Assembly (NCBI RefSeq): GCF_009389715.1
Contig: NC_052399.1
Location: 17,363,646 to 17,427,645, forward strand
Source of the DNA: Phoenix dactylifera
Lineage: Eukaryota > Streptophyta > Magnoliopsida > Arecales > Arecaceae
DNA length: 64,000 nt
Direction of reading: 5' to 3'
The stretch's first letter is position 1. Every line of letters starts with the position of its first letter. The notes under the pieces are model-generated. The model saw nothing but the letters and a program-made list of their open reading frames with translations, searched no databases and was not told the DNA's origin. The translations under genes were made by a program, and so were the position numbers. Of the stretch, positions 1 to 11,500 are shown in pieces.

Positions 1-955
1 TGATTATATATATATTGTCAAACATGACTGAATGTTTATTACAACTAAATGTATTTTAGAAAACATAAAAATATACACATAAAACTCCTAAAAAAATGTC
101 TAAGGGCTATTAGTGGTCCATAGCAGCATCATCATCGTCTCTATGATTGTTGGAAGTATTAGAAATATATAAAGAAAAGATAAAAAATTTAAAAATTGAG
201 AATATGAAAATTACAGTCTTATAAATCATTAAGGTCATACAAAAATATATATGATAATTATGTAAAATATTCGAATAAATATAGTTATTTACTTGAGGAG
301 GGATAAAACTCTACAATAAGGATGCAATTTGGTTGAGCTGAGCCCTCAAAGATTGTATCTCTATCTAATGGCTTTGCCTCATCTCCTTCATCTCTGCCTC
401 CAACCTACGAACGTCTATAGTGCTATTATTGTGTTTAGCATTCTGGGTATATCTGCTCACTGCAGACAACTGAGTGGGGGTAAATACTCTTACTAGAAAT
501 GGTGAAAAAATTCTCATTGTAGCTATGGAATATATAGCTAAGAATTCTCTTTTCATTAATCATTATGTATAATGCTCTTTGCGAAACTTTTAAAGATATT
601 ACCATGATTGGTTATCAAATCATTGAATTAATCATTAATAAATGATTTATTTTCAAACTAAAATAAAAGATCGATACCTCGGGAGGCACTAATACCATCT
701 ACTCGAGCAACAATGGCAAATCAAATACAACAAAATCGAGTGAAGAAGGAGGAGCTCGAGAGAGAGGCAGATGAGGAAAAGAAAACTTTTAAGAAACGGC
801 AGTGGAGGAAGCTGGCGAAAAAGGAGAAGCTCGGCAGAGAGGTAGAGGAGAAGAAGTAATCTAGCACTGTGTTATTTGTGGCTTCCGACGATGTTTTCAA
901 GCTTCATAACATAAAGATGCTTTGCAAAAAAGTGTAGGAAAAATGTCGTATCTCA
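1..955. other. AT-rich spacer, no gene seen
   Basis: No coding pattern could be recognised here. The stretch at about 690-860 is richer in purines (gag/aag runs) and reads as charged residues on the plus strand, but it has no convincing start or homologue. Confidence 0.4.
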
Positions 956-1279
956 TTGCCGACCCTTTTAAGTGTCCTCATACTTCCAATAAAAAGCATT
1001 GGCAAATTTTGGCATGGTTACACTTCTAGGCAAATTTGCGTTGGAATTCTTACTTCCTCCTGTAGTGCCTACATCTCCCTCTACCTCCTCGTCTCGGGCG
1101 AGGTCACCAATCTCCGGTTCGGACCCAAAAGCCTCTGCTGCTCCTCCCCGGGCCGGCCTTCCCTTCCTCTTGTCCATCCTCGTCGCCACTGTCCAGGCAT
1201 CCTCCAGGCCCCGATCTGCATCCAGAAGAACCATGACCTTCGGAGGTCCAATGATGCGAACTCGAGGGTAATTAATTAC

Positions 1280-1948
1280 TGTTGTGGGGAGGGGAGGGGG
1301 CCTTGAATTTAGTCCCACATCGGCTTGTAGTGGAAAGGTTCCATGCCTTAAATGGGGGGTGGAAATCCTTTCCTCTCGAGGCGCCTTTTGAAGGGCAAAC
1401 CCGTGAGGGCACCAGTCTCCCCCCGTCAGCGCTGGACGCGCGGGCCGGAGCGCCCAAAGCGGACAATACCTCGGGAGGAACGTGGTCCTCTTTCTCTGCT
1501 AGCTTAATGTGGGCTATGCTGTTGCGCGAGGCTCCGGCTAAAGCGCCGTCCCCGCAACAGATGGCGCGCCAGGTAGGGGCGTCTTCTCCCTCCATTGACT
1601 ACCCTTCAGGACTGTGGGGGCCCCCGGCGTTAAAAATCGGCAAGGAACCTTCCCACTGGGGGGGCTATGTTGTGGAGAGGGGAGGGGGCCTTGAATTTAG
1701 TCCCACATCGGCTAGTAGCGGAAAGGTTTCATGCCTTAAATGGGGGGGTGGAAATCCTTTCCTCTCGAGGCGCCTTTTGAAGGGCAAACCCGTGAGGGCA
1801 CCAGTCTCCTCCCGTCAGCACTGGACGCGCGGGCCGGAGCGCCCAAAGCGGATAATACCTCGGGAGGAACGTGGTCCTCTTTCTCTGCTAGCTTAATGTG
1901 GGCTATGCTGTTGCGCGAGGCTCCGGCTAAAGCGCCGTCCCCGCAACA
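1280..1948 (+). mobile_element. Complete TRIM/SMART mini LTR retrotransposon (TRIM-1)
   Basis: Two direct repeats, 1280-1559 and 1668-1948, begin TGTTGTGG and end GCAACA. They differ by about seven substitutions and one indel. Between them lie only 108 bp. These start with a primer-binding-like TGGCGCGCCAGG at 1562, pairing with a tRNA CCA end, and finish with a G-rich polypurine tract just before 1668. The 5-bp target duplication attac flanks the element at 1275-1279 and 1949-1953. There is no coding capacity, so it must have been moved by proteins of another element. Each LTR carries the 11-mer GTCCCACATCG (1312-1322 and 1700-1710), identical to the plant USE promoter box. Orientation is set by the primer site and the polypurine tract. 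Confidence 0.92.
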
Positions 1949-1954
1949 ATTACC

Positions 1955-2330
1955 TTCCTTGATGTGGCTGCAACTTCCTTGAGAAGATCTCGTCGATATC
2001 GATAGAGCACCAGTGGCATGAATTGTTCGCCCAAACAAAGAGGTTTGCTGTGGTTGTCCTGTGGATCCCTGTCGTCTTGGTCTATCTGATGGACATCCAA
2101 ATATGGTACTCATTCATCTTCTCCTCACTTGTGGAAGCTCTGGTGGGGCTATTCTCTCGCCTAGGTGAGATTCAAAGTGTGCAGCAGCTGAGCCTAAGGC
2201 ACCAGTTCTTTTGCAAGGGCAATGTAGTTCAATTTGATGATAGAGGATTAGTTGTTCAATGTTCCCACCCCCTGAGACGTTTGGGTCTTCAACAAGCTCG
2301 TGGAGATGCGACCACCCTCTAGAGGTGGTG
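1955..2330 (+). pseudogene. Callose synthase (GSL) fragment
   Basis: From about 1990 the plus strand reads WHELF, then LWIPVVLVYLMDIQIWYS and LGEIQ, the pattern of plant callose synthases (glucan synthase-like family) in the segment before the catalytic region. Intact genes encode proteins of about 1,800-1,950 residues; only some 110 residues are seen here. The pattern degrades after the FF of the usual QFFASA segment and ends in a stop near 2320. TRIM-1 lies directly upstream, so the 5' border of the fragment coincides with that insertion. The sequence at 960-1270, on the other side of TRIM-1, was not recognised as part of the same gene. An inactive duplicate or captured fragment is likely. 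Confidence 0.75.
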
Positions 2331-2464
2331 CAGATGCAGGGCGTGGGGGACTTTGTTTTTCTACTTTAATAAGATAGATGGATCATACATGTCTGATACG
2401 AATACATTCAATAAAGTCTAAAAATAAAATATCACTCAATACGGTTTAGAATAGTTAAAGTGTT

Positions 2465-2760
2465 GGTCCACATAACCTCTCTAGAGTGCTCCGCCACAAA
2501 TGAGAAAGCCCAGTTCACCATACTATTTGCTTCGCCGTAGACATGCCTGCCACACATCTCCTCACACTCCTCTTAGATGTCAAGCAAGAGCGGGTGGGCA
2601 ACATCAAGCACTATCTGACTATAAATCTAGCCAATCACCATCGCCGAGTCCCTCTCAATCACCAGGTGGTCAGCCCTCAGAACTTGCCTCACGTAGGTGA
2701 TCCCTACCCAGGCCTCTCTCAACTTGGTTCTCGGAACTAAGGTATTAAAGATCGCGATCC
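2465..2760 (-). mobile_element. LINE fragment, RNase H region
   Basis: On the minus strand the translation contains LRADHLVIERDSAMVIG, later YGEANSMVNWAFSFVAEHS, the pattern of the RNase H domain at the 3' end of plant L1-like LINE ORF2. At least two in-frame stops interrupt it. It resembles the better-preserved copy near 32.4-32.9 kb. It is a dead fragment. Confidence 0.7.
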
Positions 2761-3174
2761 GCCCACCGTGATCAGTCTGGAATTCGGATCCCGGATCACA
2801 AAGCTCGAACCACCTCTGCTGCCATTATCTGTTGCAGTGATATGGAAGTTGACCTTGAAAAAACTTAGGAGTGGAGGCTCCTAGGTGACATAAACCATCC
2901 AAGTTGTAAGAAGAACCCAATTGCATAGGCTTTCAAATTAACCCAATCCAACTTGACAAATGAGAACTCTTAACCCAAGTCATACCAAAATAGGCACGCA
3001 ACCCATCCAACGTGACCCAAGCTATGGATGGATTTGGGCTAATACAAATCACGATGCACCCTACTCGCACCCGGCAACCGTAAGCGCCCTCACTGTCGCG
3101 CTTCCATTAAAATCCCAGGTCGTTCACAGCTTTTTGACTGCTCGGATTTGGGACGCGAGAGGTATTCGTCGGCG

Positions 3175-3384
3175 ATGGCTTCTAGGGTTTCGTCCAAGGG
3201 AAAGGGGAAGGCCGGGAGGGGCCCCGACGATGGATCGACGGCGCGATGCGTCAAGGATTGGAGCACCTGGGCGATGAAGAAGGCCAAGGTCGTTGCCCAC
3301 TACGGCTTCATCCCCCTCATCATCGTTATTGGCATGAACTCTGAACCCAAACCCCATCTCTCTCAGCTCGTCAGCCCCGTCTGA
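3175..3384 (+). CDS. TOM7: TOM7, mitochondrial import receptor subunit
   Basis: A small subunit of the TOM complex in the outer mitochondrial membrane; in this family TOM7 tunes assembly and stability of the translocase that imports precursor proteins. The 69-residue product has a Lys/Gly/Ser-rich cytosolic N-terminus, then [20 protein letters not shown], a single membrane segment (about 38-55, [12 protein letters not shown]) and the family C-terminus [11 protein letters not shown]. Length matches plant TOM7 (about 70-75 aa). An upstream in-frame ATG at 3148 would add nine residues that do not match the family, so the start at 3175 is preferred. The reading frame has no intron. The downstream 1.2 kb is AT-rich and probably contains the 3' UTR. 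Confidence 0.94.
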   Translation: MASRVSSKGKGKAGRGPDDGSTARCVKDWSTWAMKKAKVVAHYGFIPLIIVIGMNSEPKPHLSQLVSPV

Positions 3385-4670
3385 GCCGCCAATTCCTCCG
3401 CTTCCAATTCCGAATTATCTCCCCGGTAGATAACATCCTATGGTCGGAGAATTTCCTCGTATCTGCTCCTAGTAATAATAGCTCTCATTCTTAACTCAAT
3501 CCTTCCAGTTTTGTTGCAACGAATGTGTTCTTGAACTGTATTCTGTGACACTAGGTCAATATTTTTGGTTGTCTTTTGCCTAATTCTTCCTTAATAAAAT
3601 TGATGTTTTTAAGGTACTACATTGTTAAAATTGATGTCTTTCGCTCTTAATTTCTTCTGATTTCTCTGTGGATGTGGTTCCATTTTTGGAGCGGAAAGAT
3701 ATTGATTGCTTCTGCTGAACTTTCTGTGATAAATTGTTGGTAGCTTGATCCAGTGTAATTAGATATCATGGTCTGTCTGGGTGCTCTTTGAGTAATATTA
3801 TACAGGGATTGTATTTCACTGTTTTTATTGCAAGATTGCTTCTTTCATTGTCCTTGTTTTTAATTGTGCTAAGGGGATAATGGAGTTATTTCGGGTACCT
3901 TTGAATAATCAGTTGTATAGGGCAGTTGTACTATTCACTTTGTATTACTATGGAATGCATTGTGGACCTAATTTGTTAGCGCTTTTTTCCATCCATTTGT
4001 CAGTTATATTGATTCAGATTTACTTTTGGTTTCTATATGTAATAGTCCCAAAGGAAATCTTTTTTTCATTGCTTTTGTTCTGCTCTGCCTGATTCAACAT
4101 ATAATAGGAAGTCCTTCATTTAGGCCATCTTTTGGTCTAAATTGCATGTCTAGAAACATAACTGAGATCTTATCCTTATCTCATTTAGGGGCCACTTCTA
4201 ATCTTCCTCTAATCTTCTTAGTTTGGTTTAGCAGATTTAATTTTTGGCACATCTTCAACATTCTCATCTTATGCTAATGGACTGTTGACATTGGCCAGCA
4301 TTAAAGGTTGAAAAGCAGCTTATTTGCATTGATTGGTTCAATTACAACCTGAACACTTAAAAACACTAAAAATAAGATTATGATGTAATGGTCAGGAAAG
4401 ATAATGATAGTTGTGGTGTCAACAAATGAATAATTGGTAATCAAACAACGGAGTTCCACTATTTAGCTCGATGTTAGCCTCTGTAGCAGAAGCTGGAGCA
4501 TAAATTGAGTTTATGCAGGGTACCATTTCGTTAAACCTTGTAGTTAATCAGCAGTGAGTAGCACTAGGAGATGGAGTCAAGACTTGGGCCGAAGATTTAA
4601 TTCAAACAGGACTGGTTAGATGTAGACCAAGATTCTCTTCAGCAGTATCCCCCATTATTTGAATTCTGCT
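3385..4670. other. TOM7 3' flank, no further gene
   Basis: AT-rich sequence with scattered short frames; none shows a domain. It probably holds the TOM7 3' UTR, but no decisive polyadenylation signal was picked out. Confidence 0.4.
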
Positions 4671-4673
4671 TTA

Positions 4674-5981
4674 GGGCTGAAAGCGGGTCGGGTATAATCT
4701 GATTGTATCCATTTTCGTGTTCGATTCAGGTTGGATTTAGATACTAATTTTTTTGGTCCAATTGAATCTAGATACATGTCCGGATATTTAATACAGAAGT
4801 CTGTCGGATACGGATCTGGATTGGATATATTTGATTTTTTTGGATTCGGATCTGAATATCTATATAATAGGGTGCCTCCTGCATGGTAAAAAGTTATCTA
4901 AAATAAATTGTAAATCCTAAGAAACATCTCAACTAAAATACCAGCACCCAACCACCATACCACAACAATACTTCTAATTTATATGAGTCGTTCTTTGTAC
5001 TTATTGAAACACATTTAGATCATTAAATAACTACGTCATGTATGTTATTATATTTTATATTATAATCATTATTTTCTATAAAAAATAGATATTTTTTGAT
5101 AAAAATAAAAAATTAATGTTAAATATTTTCAAAACTTTATTGACTAAAATATTTATAAATATTAGTAACTGCTACATACTGCTACATTTATTTATAATTT
5201 TTCTTACAATCTCTCTAAAAAGTTAGATAATTCATGATTATTTTTTTTATTTATGCTATAATTCAAAAGTAATGATAATATATGATATAGAAAATTATTA
5301 ATATTCTTTATATCATATCTTTACTTTAAATAATTTTAATTTTTAATATTTTAATGCAAATCTAGTCAAACTAGTAATTTGGACTCTTGACCAGGTTTAT
5401 CTCCATGCCTCTTAAATCTTTAATTATGTGATCTGCATAGGAAATTATGTTACCGTCCTTTATGATTATATAATTAATATTAGTTTTTATTATTGGGTTG
5501 TACTCGAAATATGGGTGAAAGTAGATCGGATAATATCCGTTCGGATCTATTTTTGTATCCAAATTTATCCGGATATAGTATCCGACTAATATCCGTATCT
5601 GTATTCATATCCGTTATGAATAGACAATTATCCGATCTGTATCTGAATATGCGATTCCATTTGTAACTTTATTTAATTTTATATAGTTCTCATGAATTTT
5701 TAAGAAAAATAAATGACAACATTAATATGCTATTAACTTGATTTATCATCCTCTTAGTTATATCTTTTATTCTGTGGTCATAAAGTTTAATTATCCAATT
5801 TATATATGTATTTATATCCATACTCTCGGGATTCGATTTGTATCCATATCCATTTAAAACAAATGTGGATATGCTTTTTTGCATTCGACTAATATCCATA
5901 TTTATATCTATATTCATCTAACAAAACAAATATTAATATGGATATGTTAGTATCCGATCCGTATCTGATCCGATTTCAGCC
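4674..5981. mobile_element. AT-rich TIR element, Harbinger/Tourist-like
   Basis: The left end GGGCTGAAAGCGGGTCGGG and the inverted right end (reading GGCTGAAATCGGATC from 5981 inward) form imperfect terminal inverted repeats. TTA lies on both sides (4671-4673 and 5982-5984), the target size of PIF/Harbinger elements. The inside is AT-rich and full of variants of ATATCCGAT and its complement. There is no transposase frame. A second set of similar ends is found to about 6151, so related units may overlap. Superfamily assignment is tentative. Confidence 0.45.
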
Positions 5982-5984
5982 TTA

Positions 5985-8119
5985 ACTAGAAATCCGATTT
6001 GTATCCAAATAATATCCGATTTATATCTATAACAAATATGGATATTAATTTTGATATCCGTTTGATAGCCGTATCCATATTGGTATTTGTTAAAAAAAAA
6101 TATGGGTACAAAATGGATATACCAATATCCGATCCGTTTTCAGCTCTATCATTGTTTGTAATTCTAAATAGGCATGCAATCCCTTATCTTGATGTTTTCT
6201 TAATCAAGATTATAGAAACTGCCTTGGACCTTTGATAAGTGGAAGACTAATCTTAACACTAAGTTGAAATAATTTTAATAGCTAATCATGCTTCAGATGA
6301 ACTCTTTCTCGAGCAGATACTTTGCTGTTTCTATTGATTGTTTATGGTTCTATCACCAAACATCTCAGACTTTTTTCAAGATTCTGCCCCCAACTTTACA
6401 GGAACCCTAACTGAAATGCAATATCAAAGAAATTGTGAGCTTGCGGAGTTGTTCTCAATATTGGGCATGCTATAGCAAAACAATACGCTTAGTGTTTATT
6501 TACTTTGCCACATCCATACCTACAATTCGAGCAAGCTTTTGCACCTTTCATTTGGCACAATCATCAATTTTGTACAAAAACTTGTATTCACGTGTAGCTG
6601 CTCTTTTGCTGGGTGTTCTGCTGATTGAGGTGCATAACGAGATCTGCATAGAATGGTAAAATTTCCGATACTTCATGCCAGATTTGTGTGCAATTAGACG
6701 CAGAGAGGATGTACTGGCTGTATCTATCTACCTGTCATTATTACTAAGTACCTCCATTTTGATTTCCAAAGTTCAAGCTACAAAAGATTGGAGATGGAAC
6801 CTCAGAGAAGTATCTTTAGGGTTATTTCCTGTCTGGAGAATATATTAACCTTAAGCAATGTCATGTGGCCAAACTGGCATTCATGGTAATCTCTCAGTTC
6901 TAATTGGAAGGTCCAAATTGCTCTAAAATTTCTCCATGGACTAATTAGAGTCTGCTGAATGTTGTGTGAGGTTTAGCAGCCTCAATAGAAGGAAATTTTC
7001 AGTAATTCAGTTTGCTCATCGGCGGATCTAGATTTACAACTGAGTTTGAAGGTTGGAGCCAATTCAAATGAGGCCTCAACAAGCGTTGCACTCAAGATGA
7101 AAACACCACATATGGACATAGTTAAATGCAGATATTGCGCATCCACACTGTTTTGCAGAAACTGTCATCTGACATCAGAATATTATGGTCTTGTATAGGA
7201 GACTTTGGTCCAACTCAGTAAGCATCAAAAGAAAGAGCATTCGAGATTTTCTTCTTTATTTTCAATTTTTTGATCCTTGACTTTATGAGGTTGAACCAGT
7301 AAGTTCTCAAGACTGATTATGTTCTCTGCCTTAACCTTTAATATAGCCTGCATTTGTTAAACTCAATGTACTCTAGACTGCAGCATGGTTTGACTTGAAC
7401 TGTCACCAAGTAGAACAACCATCGCACTTTACCAGATCTTGCACCCCCTGCGCGCCCCAACCTGATCATGGGTTTAATCAGTTGGTGTGATCTGCGCAAT
7501 AGTTATAACAGTCAGTTGTGTTTTTCAAGCACCGAGCACCATTGAGGCAACTTCCCTGTTTTATCCTTCAGGAGGAAGACTCTTCTTTAATACTGAAGAT
7601 GCAAGAAATTTTCAGCCCAAAAAGCTGCCTTCAAGGAGACAAATTACAATAACAATAACATCTGCATTCTAGTATTCCATCCACTACATGTTTCATGCAC
7701 TGGCAATAACTTATGGCACACCCCATTACTTACTGTCTTTTAAATGGGATGTGCAACCTATAAAAACAAAGACATGATAAAATTGAAACACATCTCATTT
7801 TGCAGTCTGCTATATAAAGAGTTAAAATGTGAGCTTGCATTGCTATTTCAAAGTTTTTACAGCCAAGCTTTTTTCCCCTTCCTTTTTCCCTCTGTAGGTA
7901 CAGCTGATATTTTTCAATGAGGTGGAATCCCCTTTTTTATGGGTTGAATGATAGTCTTCCAGGGTTGCTCGCCCAGAAGGCTTGCTTCTAAACTTACATA
8001 GGTTAGATAGTTTGACTAATGACGACCTCCTGTGTGTAATAATATCATACCAATTCTTCTGCTGTGTAAAACCAGGCATGGGATACAAAACAATCTTGTT
8101 GCAACATCTCCATTAGGAA
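5985..8119. other. Spacer between TIR element and NYC1 3' end
   Basis: 5985-6151 is a partial copy of the 4674-5981 family, ending TTTTCAGCTC. The rest shows no gene or RNA that could be recognised. The NYC1 3' UTR should occupy the bases just below 8120. Confidence 0.4.
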
Positions 8120-8559
8120 TCATGTACCTGGAAAGGTACCACTTGAAGTGGACAATATTATGAAGGCGCAGACAACTGAGAGTGAGAAAACAGAGAGCCA
8201 GGTGTTCTCTGCATACATCTCCATGGCATCCGTGAAAGAGAAGCGAGTGCGGCTTTGAGCCCAGTTGCGAAGTCTATCAGCCTCTGCAGCATAAAGTGCT
8301 CTTCCCTAGAGAGGAGAAAATTTAAAGTATGAGCTAGTGTGAATTCAATCTTAAATCACCAAGATAGTTGATTTAATGGGATTGGTGATATTATGCGTAC
8401 TAGTTTAATCTCTTTGGAAATTAGTTTTGTTATATCAACAGAAAATAAAATGGAAGACTTACTTTAAGCATTTGTCCTTTAAGCATTTTATCCAAGAAAA
8501 TGAAATGCATCCAATCAGAGCAAGGAAAAGAATAAGTCAATATGTGTCTGCATGGTGGG

Positions 8560-8597
<38 letters not shown>

Positions 8598-11500
8598 GCT
8601 GAGACTGTTGAGTGTAAGAAGTCAGGCAGGGTAGTCGTAATAAGAGCTACTGTTTTACTTAGCCAATGTCCTAGTATCTGGGTTATCCAGTGATGTTACA
8701 TGTTTTAAAACTTGCCATGAATAAGCTCTCTAGTGTTATCAAACATCAGTCCTTACAACCACTCAAAAGGAAAGGAAAAAAGGACCAATTTGTAATATAA
8801 ACTGCCATTCCTACAAAGTCAATCAAAATCAACAAAAATCCCTAATTTCGAATTTGCAGACACAAAGAATGGTCTGTCCAATTTTCAACTGGAAAACCCA
8901 CTGATAGGAACAGTCTAATTATTATCACAAATATATGGCAGAGCAAAAGGCTATTCTAGGTAGTCTACTGAGTAAAAACTATGAAGGTTTTTAATCAAGC
9001 ACGCTGTCTAGGTATGTTTCATGGAATATATTAATATAGCACATCCAAGACAACTTATAATTTGTTGCAGTAGTTTAATAGTTATGGAATTAACAAATCA
9101 ACGGTTGGTGATAGGTTATCAACAGCATATTTTTATTTACTCAGTAACAATCTAAGTAAATAGGAAAGGCTGGACTTTGTCATGTTCCTTGTTCTATAAC
9201 AGAGATATTATGAATATTTCAATATGGTTGCAGTAAGATCAAAATCTATTTTGAACATTAGGCATGTCTGGAGAGCAGTAGTTACTTGATCATCAAACCA
9301 TCGACCTCGACGAAGCCATGCAGTGACCAATGCCAGCAAGATACGAGGTGGTGTCAGGTAATTGATTGCCTTTCCACTTCCCTTTACAACTCGCATCCTT
9401 GGAACCAATGTTCTTGCCACTGTTTCTGGAAGCTCGCAGATTATGTTAAACATTTGTTTGTTTCTCAAAGTTGAGCCACTGCATGATTGGGAACCATGAA
9501 AATAGAAGATAAGGTCAATAAAGTAACATTATGCTTTGAGCAATGCAATGAAGTCAAAGAGAATAATCTGCTAATGTATGCTCCACAAAATGCATAGTGG
9601 AAGTGCATGTAGAATTCAAAAGAGTTTATTTGTTTAGATTATCCAGATGCATAACAGATTTACCTGTCATAAAACTAATATCTGTTAAGCATCTGAAAAT
9701 GCCAATGTCATTTTAACAGATATAACCCGTCTTAACAGACATACCTATAATACAACAACTATAATTATGCATTAACATGACAGGTATGAGAACATCATAA
9801 TCCATGTGAAGGGCCATTTTGTCAAGGACACCCTGAGAGTGCTGGAATGGATATTCTCGGAGTTGGGAGTGTCTTGAGTTGCTCTTTCAGAAAAAGGACA
9901 AACCACATTTATTTTCAGGAGAAATATCATGCAGATGCAGATAGAACAAACTGAGCAAGGTGATACTTCCTATTGGGTGAAAGTAGGTGAGTTGTATCAT
10001 CCTACAATGCTACAAAAAATATTATGATATTTGGACCTTTCAGCTTATTTGATCATAGAGACCCATCTTGTTAATGGGGCTTGCAAATGCCATAAATATG
10101 AAGAGTTAAAGACAAAATGAATTGATAGTCCGTTTGTGGTTACCTTAAAAGCAAATCTGTAAGAACCATGCCTGGAGATGCCGTGTGGACTCCAACCTTA
10201 GACCGCTTGCACTCATTTAGAAGTGATGATTGAAGCTGCCTAAGGCCGCACTTTGTTGAGCCATAGCTACAAATCAAACAAGAGATCATGGTAGGTTGGC
10301 TGACAAAAATGACATCATAAACAGAATAAAAGGTTTAGCCAGCGGATCCCAGGCGAACTTTAGCCTCTGGACATCTGGCTGGCATCAGCAATGTTACCTA
10401 TTAATATAGCTATATGCATTTTAGCCTCTGGACATGACAAAGATCGGTGACTTTGTACCACTTACACAGCTGTCAATGGTGTGCTTGATCCACCAGAACC
10501 TGCCCCATCCAGGTTGAATATGTGACCCCCCTTTTCCTGGGATCCCATGACACGCATAGCTTCTCTTGTGCAGAGTATAGAACCAACCAAGTTTGTGGAG
10601 ACAATCTAATCATGGAGCAACATCATGTTAAAACCCACAAATAAACTGTTAAAGCAAATTAATTAACTGCAACTAACATGCTACGTAATTTACTAACTGA
10701 TAAAGTAAATACTGAAGCTATAAAGATAGTCCAACAGGCCAACAAAAATTTATCAAGGCATGAAAAGCATGTTTACATTGCCTTGAGAGCTAAAAGAAGC
10801 ACATTACTTTTAGTTTTGTAAATTGAATAGTGAACAATTGATTCTAACAGTTAAGAGCACCTTGCAATATGTCATAGAGGATATAAGATATTCATGGGAT
10901 TGTTCTGGTACTCTTAACAACATGGAGAAAGTTTCTTTCTTTGTTTGTTTGTTTATATATGTGTATGAATGTATATAAGTATCCCCCATGTATACGTATG
11001 TTGTGCATGCATGCCTCCCAGCCTACAATGCTAAGTTTCTGCTACTTTGTCTGACATACCAGCATAAGACGCGCATAAATAACTAGATGGGTCTTAACTG
11101 GTGAAGCATTACTATATCGGTTTTTCCTAAGGAAGACTCCTTATTCTACAAGACCCCCAGAACCCTTCATAGTAATGAGTCTAATGCCTAATGCCTTCTT
11201 TCTATTTTGATAAATATCTTTAGCTTATTAGGTTGCTATATTGGATAAATGAAAATAAAACATATTTAGAAGATTGCTAGGTGCTAAATGCTAGGAGCAA
11301 GGTTTGCCATACCGATCAGTACCATACCGATGCTCAGTACGAGATTGTGCATTCCGACACTATCATGGGATGATACCGATATAGGATTTGGTACCGAGAA
11401 AGGAAACCTTGGCTAGGAGTATTGTTCTTGGAAATAGATGGTCTTCATTTACAGAGTAGATGGATTTATAACCTGAATAACGCATTTTTTTTGTACAATA

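Noticed and set aside
1282..1982. ORFs of 80-204 codons across 1.3-2.0 kb
   Set aside because: They run through TRIM-1 LTRs and the same peptide appears twice because the LTRs repeat.
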